Below are positions 25,943 through 35,207 of a DNA stretch of 43,950 bases, one piece after another. The notes under the pieces were generated by a model that was given only the letters and a program-made list of their open reading frames with translations, had not been told where the DNA came from and searched no databases. The position numbers were made by a program, and so were the translations under genes. Location of the stretch: positions 133,928 through 177,877 of the forward strand of contig JAHFMN010000001.1 of the NCBI GenBank assembly GCA_023264445.1, written 5' to 3'. Position 1 is the first letter of the stretch, and each line of letters begins with the position of its first letter. This DNA comes from Candidatus Kaiserbacteria bacterium. Lineage in GTDB: Bacteria; Patescibacteriota; Minisyncoccia; Phycocordibacterales; Phycocordibacteraceae.

Positions 25943-27637
25943 TTACCTAGACATGTCTGCCGCAGACGTGCCGCCAACGTACGGGGAGTTTTCGGCGTAG
26001 AGCAAATCAAAGAGGTCGCGCATGACATTCACCGCCTGTTCGCCCGTGCCCTCTGGACCGCGTTCAAGCACCACGGCGAACGCATATTGTGGATGGTCGT
26101 ACGGGAAAAACCCGACAACCCATGAATTGTCATATTGATTACGAACGCCGGTCTGCGCCGTACCGGTCTTTGCAGCAACATGCACATAGGAAAGATTGAT
26201 AGCACCTGCGAGCGCAGTTGTGACGGCCTGCCGCATACCCTCTCGCACGACCTGGAGCGCAGCAGCACTTGCAGGCACCGTAGTATAGGAAGGTGTCTGA
26301 TTTGCAAGCAATGTCGGCGTAAATAATTTCCCGCCGTTTGCTACTGCGGCTATCGCACGCGCCATCTGTATGGGCGTCACCTGCACTGAGTACTGGCCGA
26401 TTGCCGTAAAATACGTATCGCCGAGATACCACGGTTCATCAAATGTTTCTTTTTTCCAATCGGGTGTCGGAATAAGACCGTTTGCTTCTCCCGAGAGGTC
26501 AATACCCGTCGCACTGCCGAGGCCGAATTGCTTGTACCAATAATCCAAGCGATCAATGCCGAGTCCTTTCTGGCCCTCAAAACCACCGCCGACCGTATAG
26601 AAAAAGATATCCGAAGACCATGCGATTGCTTTACGCACGTCAACCAGACCGAGCGGTCGCCACCCCTTATAAATAAATGATTTACCAGGATGATACGGAT
26701 CCGGAATGGAAATAGAGCCGGGATCATTGATGATGGTGTCGGGCGTGATGAGACCGTCGGTGAGCGCACCGGAGGCAACAAGCGGCTTCACGACAGACCC
26801 GGGCGCATACACGCCCTGTATGGCGTGGTCGAGGAACGGACGTCCTGGATTGCTGTTGTAGCTCGCAATGGTGTCGGCGGGTCCGCCGGTCGACATGACA
26901 TTTGGATCATAACTCGGGTACGAAACGATTGCGCGCACCGCGCCAGTATGCACATCGAGGATGATGCCGGCACCGGCGATGAATCCTTTTGCACTCGCCA
27001 CATCTGCAACCGCACGTGCAACAAGTCTCTGCAACGCAGCGTCTATCGACAACTGCAACGTGCTGCCATTTTCCGGCTTGACGACCGTCCCTGCAGAGCG
27101 GATGGCGCCACGTACATCCTTCTCAGTCAGGAGCTGCCCGTTCTTCCCAGCGAGAAGTTCATCGTATTCAGCTTCAAGACCAGCAATACCGGTCTCGCTC
27201 GTATCATAATAGATTCCTTTTGCATCTTTCTTCGGATACGAGACATATCCGATGATCTGACTCAAAGAGGGGAATGGGTAGTGGCGCACGACACTCCCGT
27301 CTTCCCTCTCCGTATTCTCGGCAATCACCGTACCGTGTACATCCGTGATGACACCGCGTGGCGCAAACAGTGTCGTGACCTCGAGACTATTGTGCGCGCT
27401 CGCTTCCGCAAATGCGGCGCCGTTTACTATTTCAAGATGCCATGCACGCACAGCAAGAACGAGAAACAGGAGCGAGAGGACCGCTCCAAGCGAGACGAAG
27501 ATCCCGCGCGAGAGCGGTTTTTCGAGCCGGCCCTCGAAGCGGGCGCGCTCGTATGCGGGAGCATTCGATGCGTCAAGAAATATCTCGTCGGGTGCAATTT
27601 CCAAATTCAGCCTCTTTTTCCGCCGCCAGAGCATCAC
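25943..27637 (-). CDS. mrdA: penicillin-binding protein 2 (MrdA)
   Basis: GVYAPGSVVKPLVASGAL, AAKTGTAQ; adjacent to mreDCB. Confidence 0.92.
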   Translation of the reverse strand: MMLWRRKKRLNLEIAPDEIFLDASNAPAYERARFEGRLEKPLSRGIFVSLGAVLSLLFLVLAVRAWHLEIVNGAAFAEASAHNSLEVTTLFAPRGVITDVHGTVIAENTEREDGSVVRHYPFPSLSQIIGYVSYPKKDAKGIYYDTSETGIAGLEAEYDELLAGKNGQLLTEKDVRGAIRSAGTVVKPENGSTLQLSIDAALQRLVARAVADVASAKGFIAGAGIILDVHTGAVRAIVSYPSYDPNVMSTGGPADTIASYNSNPGRPFLDHAIQGVYAPGSVVKPLVASGALTDGLITPDTIINDPGSISIPDPYHPGKSFIYKGWRPLGLVDVRKAIAWSSDIFFYTVGGGFEGQKGLGIDRLDYWYKQFGLGSATGIDLSGEANGLIPTPDWKKETFDEPWYLGDTYFTAIGQYSVQVTPIQMARAIAAVANGGKLFTPTLLANQTPSYTTVPASAAALQVVREGMRQAVTTALAGAINLSYVHVAAKTGTAQTGVRNQYDNSWVVGFFPYDHPQYAFAVVLERGPEGTGEQAVNVMRDLFDLLYAENSPYVGGTSAADMSR

Positions 27638-27649
27638 CCCATCATACTC

Positions 27650-27746
27650 GCCCCGTTAGATAACCGAAAGTTATGTGTTTTTCGTCAAAAAGACCTTTCA
27701 GTTCAAGAAATAAACGTGAATTATAAAAGGGATTATCTAACGGGGC
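27650..27746. repeat. 97-bp segment bounded by 14-bp terminal inverted repeats
   Basis: GCCCCGTTAGATAA (27650-27663) and TTATCTAACGGGGC (27733-27746); AT-rich interior. Confidence 0.8.
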
Positions 27747-27987
27747 TCGCCCTAAGCTGACGGCGCACGAAGACGGCCATGACGGATGTGAGGAACCCAA
27801 GAAGCGTGCATATCGGAAATCGTCCCGCCTGCGGCACATAGAAAAGCGTATCGGCGAAAAGTCCTACGGCAAGCGGTACTAGAGGCTCATACAACGAAGT
27901 GATAAGAGCGAGGAGGACGGTCAAAGGCCACGGGAACAGTATGACTGAAATAAACGTGGTGATGGTAAGTATGCCGTTTCGTATCAT
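27733..27987 (-). CDS. mreD: MreD-like protein, short (84 aa)
   Basis: Hydrophobic, located between mreC and mrdA; last codons AGC CCC GTT AGA TAA lie in the inverted repeat. Confidence 0.6.
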   Translation of the reverse strand: MIRNGILTITTFISVILFPWPLTVLLALITSLYEPLVPLAVGLFADTLFYVPQAGRFPICTLLGFLTSVMAVFVRRQLRASPVR

Positions 27988-28817
27988 GGTGTTGAAGTTG
28001 CCGCTGTGAAGGCATCACGTACTGCTGCACCCGTATCACGAAGCAGAACCCACGTAATGGAAAAAGGATTTACTGCCGACTTAATGTGGAGCGTGATGCC
28101 GGGAGACGATGGATTGCTCTCAATGCGCGCGATACTGCCGATAGGAAGCATCCCCGGGCCGGGAACAAATACTACGTCAGACGCTGCAACCCTCGCAGAA
28201 CGCGTAAGTGAAGCCGTCATTGCTCCGGCACCTGCGCCAAGCAAAGTGAGGGGAAGCGCATTATGTCCGACCCACCCATGCGTCTCGGCTCCCGGCGCCG
28301 AGAAAAGCGTAATGCGGGAGAAGCCGGAGGTAACGGAAGAGACGACGCCAAGTGGAACGCCTCCCTCGCCGAATGCCTCGTAGCCGGGAGCGATGCCGTC
28401 CTGCGACCCTGCGGCGACGACGAGCGTATCGTACGGGCTCTCGGGCGGGCGGGCGACGACGCCGGCGAGAACATCAGAAGCAGCGTGGGAGGTGGGGAGA
28501 AGTGCTTTGAGCTGGGCTTCTTTTTCTATAAGTGCTTGGTTCTCGCTCGCGAGCGCGGCATTTTCGCTTTGCAGTTGTTCATTCTTTGCGGCAAGCGCGG
28601 CGATATCATTAAAGCCGTTGAGGAATGTACGGCTCGCAAGAGCGATGGAATCTCCCACGCGAAACGCCGGGGTAAACAGTTGCCAGAATATATTTGGCGC
28701 AAGCAACCGCAAAAGAAGCGCGAGGATAGCGCAGGCAAGCGCGAGAGTCCCCCACGAGACGTTTCCAGGCGAGAGGAGCGCATTACGCTTCGCTAAGTAT
28801 GTCTTCTTCATCGACAA
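27984..28817 (-). CDS. mreC: rod shape-determining protein MreC
   Basis: N-terminal TM, coiled coil, VVARPPESPYDTLVVAAGSQDGIAPG. Confidence 0.88.
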   Translation of the reverse strand: MSMKKTYLAKRNALLSPGNVSWGTLALACAILALLLRLLAPNIFWQLFTPAFRVGDSIALASRTFLNGFNDIAALAAKNEQLQSENAALASENQALIEKEAQLKALLPTSHAASDVLAGVVARPPESPYDTLVVAAGSQDGIAPGYEAFGEGGVPLGVVSSVTSGFSRITLFSAPGAETHGWVGHNALPLTLLGAGAGAMTASLTRSARVAASDVVFVPGPGMLPIGSIARIESNPSSPGITLHIKSAVNPFSITWVLLRDTGAAVRDAFTAATSTP

Positions 28818-29835
28818 AAAAATCAGCGTAGGTTGCGGGATCTTCGGTCACGATGCCCACCCCGCGTACGACCGCCGTGAGCGGATCGGCTGCGACCCGT
28901 ACTGGCACGCCGAGCATTTTCGCTAGTATCTGCGGCAGGCCGCGCAGAAGCGCGCCACCACCAAAGACCGTCACTCCGTGCTGTAGCACGTCTGAAAGGA
29001 GTTCGGGCGGCGTCGCCTCTATCACTTCCTTCATGGCATCCATGAGTGCATCGAGCGAAGGGGCAATTGCTTCGCGGACGTGCGCGTCATTCAATATCAC
29101 TTCGCGCGGGAGCCCGGTCGCAAAATCGCGCCCACGGACGCTCCGCGAAAGTATTTCCGAAAGTGGCATCACTGCCCCGATGGCTATCTTGACGTCCTCG
29201 GCCGTGCACTCGCCGATGCCGAGCTTGAATTCGCTGCGAACGAAGTCAATGATGTTTTCATTGAAGCGGTCGCCTGCTACATGCGAGCTCTTTGCGGCAA
29301 CGACGCCTGAAAGCGCGATGACGGCGATGTCGGTCGTGCCGCCGCCGATATCGAGTACCATCGTGCCAACCGCCTCTGAGACCGGCAGCTTCGCGCCGAT
29401 AGCTCCTGCAACCGGCTCTTCAAGAATGATCGCTTCGCGCGCGCCGGCGTTTCTCGCGGCATCTCGGACCGCGCGGCTCTGCACGTTGGTCACCCCTGTC
29501 GGCACGCCGATGACGACCCGTGGGCCAAACAGCCGGAACCGGCTTTGCTGCGCTTTGTTGATGAGATAGGCGAGCAGCTCTTCAGTCACTTCAAAGTCAG
29601 AGATGACGCCGTGAGAGAGCGGCCGCACGACGCGGATGTGCGCGGGCGTCTTGCCGAGCATCGTCTTCGCCTCCTTCCCCACTGCGACCACCTGATGTGT
29701 CTTATCGTTGACCGCAACGACTGATGGCTCGTTGATGACGACGCCGCGGCCGCGCACATAGACGAGCGTATTCGTCGTCCCGAGGTCTATCGCTATATCG
29801 TTGCTGAAAAGCAGATTTCTAGAAAACTTCGCCAT
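28783..29835 (-). CDS. mreB: rod shape-determining protein MreB (copy 1)
   Basis: IAIDLGTTNTLVYVRGRGVVINEPSVVAVN; IGGGTTDIAVI. Confidence 0.96.
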   Translation of the reverse strand: MAKFSRNLLFSNDIAIDLGTTNTLVYVRGRGVVINEPSVVAVNDKTHQVVAVGKEAKTMLGKTPAHIRVVRPLSHGVISDFEVTEELLAYLINKAQQSRFRLFGPRVVIGVPTGVTNVQSRAVRDAARNAGAREAIILEEPVAGAIGAKLPVSEAVGTMVLDIGGGTTDIAVIALSGVVAAKSSHVAGDRFNENIIDFVRSEFKLGIGECTAEDVKIAIGAVMPLSEILSRSVRGRDFATGLPREVILNDAHVREAIAPSLDALMDAMKEVIEATPPELLSDVLQHGVTVFGGGALLRGLPQILAKMLGVPVRVAADPLTAVVRGVGIVTEDPATYADFFVDEEDILSEA

Positions 29836-29838
29836 ACC

Positions 29839-31080
29839 CTAGCCGACCAGCTTCGCGTGCGGCATCTTCTCCACTGCTCCGGTCGCGCGATTCACGACTT
29901 CAAACTCTCCGGTGGCAACCGCGTCCTTGCCGACCACGATGCGATGCGGGATACCGAGCAGATCGCTCTCCGCAAATTTCTCTCCTGCGCGGAGGTCGCG
30001 ATCGTCGTAGAGCACCGAGATGCCTTTCTGTGCCAGGTCGGTATACAGCGCGTCTGCTGTTTTGGAAATCTCATCGCCATCATGCCCAAGTGAGACAAGG
30101 TGATATACAAACGGCGCAACGCCTTCGGGCCAGACAAGCCCCTTCTCGTCCGCAAGTATTTCCACGATGATGCCCATGAGGCGCGTCGGCCCAATGCCGT
30201 AACTGCCCATGACGACCGACTTCTCCGCGCCGGCTTCGTCCTTGTAGGAAAGGCCAAGCGGTTCGGAAAAGCGTGTGCCCAGACTGAATATATTCCCGGC
30301 TTCAATGGCTTTCTTCTCTACGAGATTATTTCTTTCAAGTCCGAGCTTCGCAAGCGTTTCGTCGGTACATACCTCTTTATTGACCGCAATGCGCTTCCCC
30401 TCATCTATATAAATGGTGTCCTCACCTGCCTCGGAGACCGTCTGGAATTCTTCCGAGAATTCGCTGAAGATGCCGCCCGAAGCAAACGTGACGTACGTCT
30501 GTGCGCCAATGCCTACTCGACTGAATACCCTCATATACGCTTCGCGCGCTTTGTCATAAAACGCTTTATGCTCCGCCTCATCTTTTGAAAATGAATAGAG
30601 GTCCTTCATCAGGAACTCTTTGCCGCGCATGATGCCGGACTTCGCGCGAAGCTCATTTCGGAACTTGTTCTGAAATTGATACGCATACACCGGAAGATCG
30701 CGGTATGAGGAGATGTGTTCGGTCATGATGCGGGTCAGGGGCTCCTCGTGAGTAATTGCGAGTCCCGTCTCGCCGCCGCTCTTGAAAGATGTCTTGAACC
30801 AGTTATCAACTTTCTCATCGTCCCAGCGGTCGGTGCGGCTCCAGAGCTCTTTATCCTGAAGCGCGGTCATGATGAGCTCTTGCCCGCCGATAGCGTTCAT
30901 CTCCTCACGGATGATCTGGACGATGTTGTTGAGAACCCGCAAGCCAAGCGGAAGGTACGAGTAGACGCCCGACATCTCCTTGTGGATGTATCCGGCGCGC
31001 ACGAGGAGCTGAGCATTCTTCGCAACCTCGTCGGAGGGCGCCTCGCGCCGAGTTTTCGTAAAAAGCTTCGACTGTCTCAT
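29839..31080 (-). CDS. proS: proline--tRNA ligase (short form)
   Basis: MRQSKLFTKTRREAPSDEVAKNAQLLVRAGYIHKEMSGVYSYLPLGLRVL. Confidence 0.94.
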   Translation of the reverse strand: MRQSKLFTKTRREAPSDEVAKNAQLLVRAGYIHKEMSGVYSYLPLGLRVLNNIVQIIREEMNAIGGQELIMTALQDKELWSRTDRWDDEKVDNWFKTSFKSGGETGLAITHEEPLTRIMTEHISSYRDLPVYAYQFQNKFRNELRAKSGIMRGKEFLMKDLYSFSKDEAEHKAFYDKAREAYMRVFSRVGIGAQTYVTFASGGIFSEFSEEFQTVSEAGEDTIYIDEGKRIAVNKEVCTDETLAKLGLERNNLVEKKAIEAGNIFSLGTRFSEPLGLSYKDEAGAEKSVVMGSYGIGPTRLMGIIVEILADEKGLVWPEGVAPFVYHLVSLGHDGDEISKTADALYTDLAQKGISVLYDDRDLRAGEKFAESDLLGIPHRIVVGKDAVATGEFEVVNRATGAVEKMPHAKLVG

Positions 31081-31095
31081 GGGAATGAGTATAAA

Positions 31096-31125
31096 GCAAA
31101 AGCCCGCGAGAAGCACGGGCTTTTT
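31096..31125 (-). terminator. terminator for the 31150-31629 gene
   Basis: AGCCCGcgagaagCACGGGCT region, with flanking A/T runs. Confidence 0.6.
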
Positions 31126-31149
31126 TGTGGGACTTTGAAGACTTCTCCT

Positions 31150-31629
31150 CTAGGAAGCTAGTCTCTGTATCTCCTCTTGTGCGCTCCTGCGTGCGCTCCT
31201 GCGCTCAGCCGCTTTTTCTTGTTCAGCTTGCTGAAGCAGTCCTTCTATCGTCCCGCCCTTGGGGCTTTTATAAACGACGCACCCCAATGGATCAATCGTA
31301 ACGATGTAGCTAACGGCATGTGCTTGCGTCTGAAGCTTAATGAGCATTTCACGCACCGTTGTTTTCCTAAATCTCGTCCAGAAGAAGAGCAAGGGGTGAT
31401 ACCACCTTCCCTCGTGTTTCGCGACGAGATCCCCTCCCTGACTGAACAGGAATATCTGGCTGCACCATAAGAGAATGTACACATTCCCCTCCGAACAACC
31501 AGCGCTGAAATCAAGGATCTTGGTGTCAGCACGCGAGACAGTTGCGTTACGGAGCCCTTCATAGTCTTTCAGGTGTTCTTTAAGCCACGGAAACTGCTCG
31601 AACACTGCTTGCACATGATACTTGGACAT
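31150..31629 (-). CDS. hypothetical protein
   Basis: MSKYHVQAVFEQFPWLKEHLKDYEGLRNATVS...; SD AAAGGAG; upstream promoter and leader hairpins. Confidence 0.75.
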   Translation of the reverse strand: MSKYHVQAVFEQFPWLKEHLKDYEGLRNATVSRADTKILDFSAGCSEGNVYILLWCSQIFLFSQGGDLVAKHEGRWYHPLLFFWTRFRKTTVREMLIKLQTQAHAVSYIVTIDPLGCVVYKSPKGGTIEGLLQQAEQEKAAERRSARRSAQEEIQRLAS

Positions 31630-31676
31630 AGCAAACTCCTTTTGAGGAGAAGGCATCCCGCCTTCTTAGTACATTT

Positions 31677-31701
31677 CCGACCGTTCATCCCGAACGGTCG
31701 G
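31677..31701 (-). promoter_or_regulatory. 5' leader hairpin of the 31629 gene
   Basis: CCGACCGTT (31677-31685) / AACGGTCGG (31693-31701). Confidence 0.5.
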
Positions 31702-31730
31702 GCCTCGGTTTCAAACAGCAAACCAGAAAA

Positions 31731-31759
31731 ATAGTACTTTATTTTATATATAAAGTCAA
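31731..31759 (-). promoter_or_regulatory. sigma70-type promoter
   Basis: Minus strand TTGACT(31759-31754)-17 bp-TACTAT(31736-31731). Confidence 0.7.
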
Positions 31760-31766
31760 TACCTCA

Positions 31767-32861
31767 TTAGCCTACAATCTTGAAAATGTCGTGGGCAGTG
31801 ACCACGACCATGAGCAGGATGAGGAAGACGAAGCCGATGGCATTAATAGAGTGAGCGACGCTCGTTTTGATAGGACGGCGGATGATGCTTTCAATGATGA
31901 CGAAGAGGAGCCGACCCCCATCGAGCGCAGGGACGGGGATGAGATTGATGAGTGCGAGATTGATGGAAATGATGGCCATGATGGAGAAGAGATCGCCGAA
32001 GCCTTGTCCCGATGCCGCGCCGACGACGCCCGCGATGCCGACGGGACCTGCGACCTGCGAGAGGTCGGCCGAAAGCGTAAAGATGCCGTAGAAGAAATGT
32101 CCGAGTCCGACTGCGGTCATCTTGGTCATCTCCCAAGTGAGAATTGCACCTTCTGTAATTGCCGCTCCAAATGGAAGCGGCACGACGCCGATAGTGGCGA
32201 CTTCAACACCAAGCACCGCCCGCGTTAAGTCGGATGGAATGAGTCCCGTCTCAGGTCGAGCAGATAGCGTTTCTTCTTTCCCGCTTGCGTGCCGGACGGT
32301 AAGCATAATGGTGGCATTTCCCTTCCCCTTTGCGACGAATTCGGTAAATGCAGCCGGGTCCACGCCCGAGAACGCATAATGCCCATCCTCCGCAGAGAGG
32401 ATGGCGTCGCCTGGGACAAGTCCTGCATGAGCGGCTGGACTCCCAGGAAGTACATCCGCCACGGCGAGTGCGGCACTCTGCGCTACTGGGATCTCCTCTG
32501 GAGCAAGTGCGCGCGGCGTGCCAGCGATAAGCGCGCCGGTCACGAGCACATAGGCAAAGAGAAGATTCATCGCGACGCCGGCGACAAGCACGAATGCTTG
32601 CGCGAATCGGTTCTTGCTACTGAATGCACGGGAACCCTGTCCTTCCCCGTCTTCTCCATAAATCTTCACGAATCCGCCGAAGGGCAGCCAGTTGAGGGTG
32701 TAGGAAGTCTCACCCACTTTTGCGATGGTGAGCGCGCGAGGTGGATACCCGAGCCCGAATTCGTCTACGCGCATGCCAGTAAGCTTCGCGGCGACGAAAT
32801 GCCCGAACTCATGCACTACGATGAGCGCGACGATGACGACAATGAAAATCAGGACACTCAT
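31767..32861 (-). CDS. rseP: site-2 protease / RseP-type zinc metalloprotease
   Basis: VVHEFGHFVAAKL (HExxH), PDZ region, NLIPVPALDGGR. Confidence 0.95.
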   Translation of the reverse strand: MSVLIFIVVIVALIVVHEFGHFVAAKLTGMRVDEFGLGYPPRALTIAKVGETSYTLNWLPFGGFVKIYGEDGEGQGSRAFSSKNRFAQAFVLVAGVAMNLLFAYVLVTGALIAGTPRALAPEEIPVAQSAALAVADVLPGSPAAHAGLVPGDAILSAEDGHYAFSGVDPAAFTEFVAKGKGNATIMLTVRHASGKEETLSARPETGLIPSDLTRAVLGVEVATIGVVPLPFGAAITEGAILTWEMTKMTAVGLGHFFYGIFTLSADLSQVAGPVGIAGVVGAASGQGFGDLFSIMAIISINLALINLIPVPALDGGRLLFVIIESIIRRPIKTSVAHSINAIGFVFLILLMVVVTAHDIFKIVG

Positions 32862-32863
32862 TC

Positions 32864-33415
32864 CTATTGAGCTATCTCCTTCTCTTTTTTCTCGAGGACT
32901 GCCGCGAGCGCTTCATTGCCCGCGTCAATGAGCTTCTGCAATTCGACTTTCAAACGTGCGAACTCATCCTTTCCCATACCGCCGGCCTTTTCTGCGACCT
33001 CGAGCACCTTTAGAGCTTCGGTACGATGCGAACGCAATGTCACCTTCGCTTGTTCGGTCTTATCGCCAGCGATTTTTGAGAGCTGGATGCGCCGTTCGCT
33101 CGTAAGCTCGGGAAAGGATACACGCAGTCCCTGATCATCAGTTGCGACGCCCACACCGAGATCCGCTTCGGTGACACCTTTTTCAAGTGCCTTTAGAATA
33201 CTCATGTCCCACGGGATGATACGGAGGGTGCGTGCATCCTCAACCGAGATGGAAGCGAGCTCTCGTAGCGGCGTGCGTGCGCCGTATGCCTCGGGCTTCA
33301 CGCCATCAAGCAGAGAAGGCGTCGCACGTCCGGTACGGACTCCGGAGAGCTCACGAGCGAGCCACTCTTCAGTCTCTTTGATATCAGCCTTTAATTTTGA
33401 GAAATCGTACGCCAT
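32864..33415 (-). CDS. frr: ribosome recycling factor
   Basis: GRATPSLLDGVKPEAYG...IIPWDMSILKALEKGV... Confidence 0.95.
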   Translation of the reverse strand: MAYDFSKLKADIKETEEWLARELSGVRTGRATPSLLDGVKPEAYGARTPLRELASISVEDARTLRIIPWDMSILKALEKGVTEADLGVGVATDDQGLRVSFPELTSERRIQLSKIAGDKTEQAKVTLRSHRTEALKVLEVAEKAGGMGKDEFARLKVELQKLIDAGNEALAAVLEKKEKEIAQ

Positions 33416-33433
33416 CAGCTGATTATACCAAAC

Positions 33434-34120
33434 TCAGACTAAACCTTTGGGGGTGACGAGAGACAGATGCTCCAAGATCATCCGCAAGGGCGCGCTTCGG
33501 TCGTACAGGTAGCCCCGCAGGGTTGCGATGTCTGAAAGCAATTCAGCGGCAGCTTTATTTTTATCCTTTTTCATCGCGGCATACGCCGTCGCCTCGATGC
33601 CATTTACGATGGCGACCGCCTCATCGCGGAGCTCCCGCCGCTCTTCTTCGTCTTTCCCGCTCGTGAGCTTCTTGATGAGTGCACTGCGCTTCTCTTTGCT
33701 CGCTTTTAGAAATGCTTCTGCTGGATTGAGTTCCTGCTTGCTGCTTCTGCCTTCTTGTTCCAATACCTGCACTCGAGAACGCAGTGTGGGCAGGAGCCCA
33801 CCAAGCGACGGTAATACTAAAAATAAGTAGGCACCCTTTGGCGGCTCTTCAAAAACCTTGAGCAATGCATTCTGCGCTTCGTGATACGCGCGACTCGCCG
33901 CGATGATGACCACCTTATGCTCGCCCACAAACGGCGCACCGGCGGCAAGGTCTGCGACCTGCCGCGCGTCTTCCACTGACAGAAGTCCGTATCGCCGTGT
34001 CACGATATCTGGATTTGCTTTCACATCCATCCCGAGATTTTCCTTCACCCACGCGAGCACAGTCGCGATTCCCTTTTCTTCCTCCGCTTCTATAACAAAC
34101 GCGTGGTGCTGTCTTTTCAT
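33434..34120 (-). CDS. DNA polymerase III delta'-like subunit
   Basis: VEDARQVADLAAGAPFVGEHKVVIIAASRAYHEAQNALLKVFEEPPKGAYLFLV. Confidence 0.8.
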   Translation of the reverse strand: MKRQHHAFVIEAEEEKGIATVLAWVKENLGMDVKANPDIVTRRYGLLSVEDARQVADLAAGAPFVGEHKVVIIAASRAYHEAQNALLKVFEEPPKGAYLFLVLPSLGGLLPTLRSRVQVLEQEGRSSKQELNPAEAFLKASKEKRSALIKKLTSGKDEEERRELRDEAVAIVNGIEATAYAAMKKDKNKAAAELLSDIATLRGYLYDRSAPLRMILEHLSLVTPKGLV

Positions 34121-35142
34121 TGCTTCGCAATGATGCTCTTCTGATAGGTATCCAAATGCTTCAGTGCGATGCCGGTACCGCGCGCGACGCAGTAGTACGG
34201 GTCGTTCGCGAGCTTAGCAGTAACACCGGTGCGACGGTAGACGAGCTCAGGCATCTGTCGGAGTTGGGAAGAGCCGCCAGTGAGGATGATGCCGTTGTCG
34301 ATGATGTCGGCAGCAAGCTCGGGCGGAGTGTCCTGGAGCACTTTGCGGATCGCCTGCGTCATCTCGCGTAGCTCACGCGCCATCGCGGTGACGAGATCGT
34401 TCGTTGAGAGATCAACCGTGCGCGGGAGCCCGCTCATAAGATCACGCCCCTTGACTGGGAGTGTGAGCTCTTCATTAATCGGGACCGCGGCACCGATCTT
34501 TATTTTTATTTCTTCCGCAGTCTTGTCGCCGACAGCGAGATTGTGCTGCTTCTTGATGTAGTCCACGATGGCACGATCGAGGCGGTCGCCCGCGCACTTC
34601 ACACTCGTTGAGGCGACGATACCGCCAAGAGAAATCACGGCAACGTCTATGGTGCCGCCGCCGATATCCGCAATCATGCACCCCATCGGCTCGTGAATGG
34701 GAATGCCGGCACCGATGGCTGCGAGTATCGGCTCTTTGACCACGTACGCATTCTTTGCACCGGCCTTAAGTGCGGCCTCGATGACGGCACGCTTCTCGGT
34801 GGAGGACACCCCCGCAGGGACGGAGACGAGCACGGTCGGCTTGAAAGGATTTCGACCGAGCGCTTTTTTCATAAAATAACGAAGCATCGCCTCGGTGATG
34901 CGGTAGTCCGCGATGACGCCGTCCTTCATCGGGCGATACGCCCGGATGTCGTCCGGCGTACGACCGATCATCTTCTTCGCCTCCGCACCAATGGCGAGAA
35001 TCTTATTACCGCCCTTTTTGCCGTGCTCCTTGCCGACCGCGACGACCGATGGCTCATTGATGACAACCCCCTTGCCGGGCACGAAGACCAGCACATTGGT
35101 CGTTCCGAGGTCAATGCCGAGCTTGGGAGAAAAGAAGGACAT
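34117..35142 (-). CDS. MreB/Mbl-type actin homologue (copy 2)
   Basis: MSFFSPKLGIDLGTTNVLVFVPGKGVVINEPSVVAVG; IGGGTIDVAVISLGG. Confidence 0.95.
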   Translation of the reverse strand: MSFFSPKLGIDLGTTNVLVFVPGKGVVINEPSVVAVGKEHGKKGGNKILAIGAEAKKMIGRTPDDIRAYRPMKDGVIADYRITEAMLRYFMKKALGRNPFKPTVLVSVPAGVSSTEKRAVIEAALKAGAKNAYVVKEPILAAIGAGIPIHEPMGCMIADIGGGTIDVAVISLGGIVASTSVKCAGDRLDRAIVDYIKKQHNLAVGDKTAEEIKIKIGAAVPINEELTLPVKGRDLMSGLPRTVDLSTNDLVTAMARELREMTQAIRKVLQDTPPELAADIIDNGIILTGGSSQLRQMPELVYRRTGVTAKLANDPYYCVARGTGIALKHLDTYQKSIIAKQ

Positions 35143-35207
35143 TGCCACCATAGTAGCGCGTCGTCGTACACAGGGCAAAAGCCCGCGGCTGGTGGTACGA
35201 TGACGCT

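Noticed and set aside
26690-27760. 356-aa + strand ORF
   Set aside because: Antisense to MrdA (PBP2), which has clear catalytic motifs.
28263-28926. Two 177-aa + strand ORFs opposite mreC
   Set aside because: Antisense to MreC; low-complexity translations.
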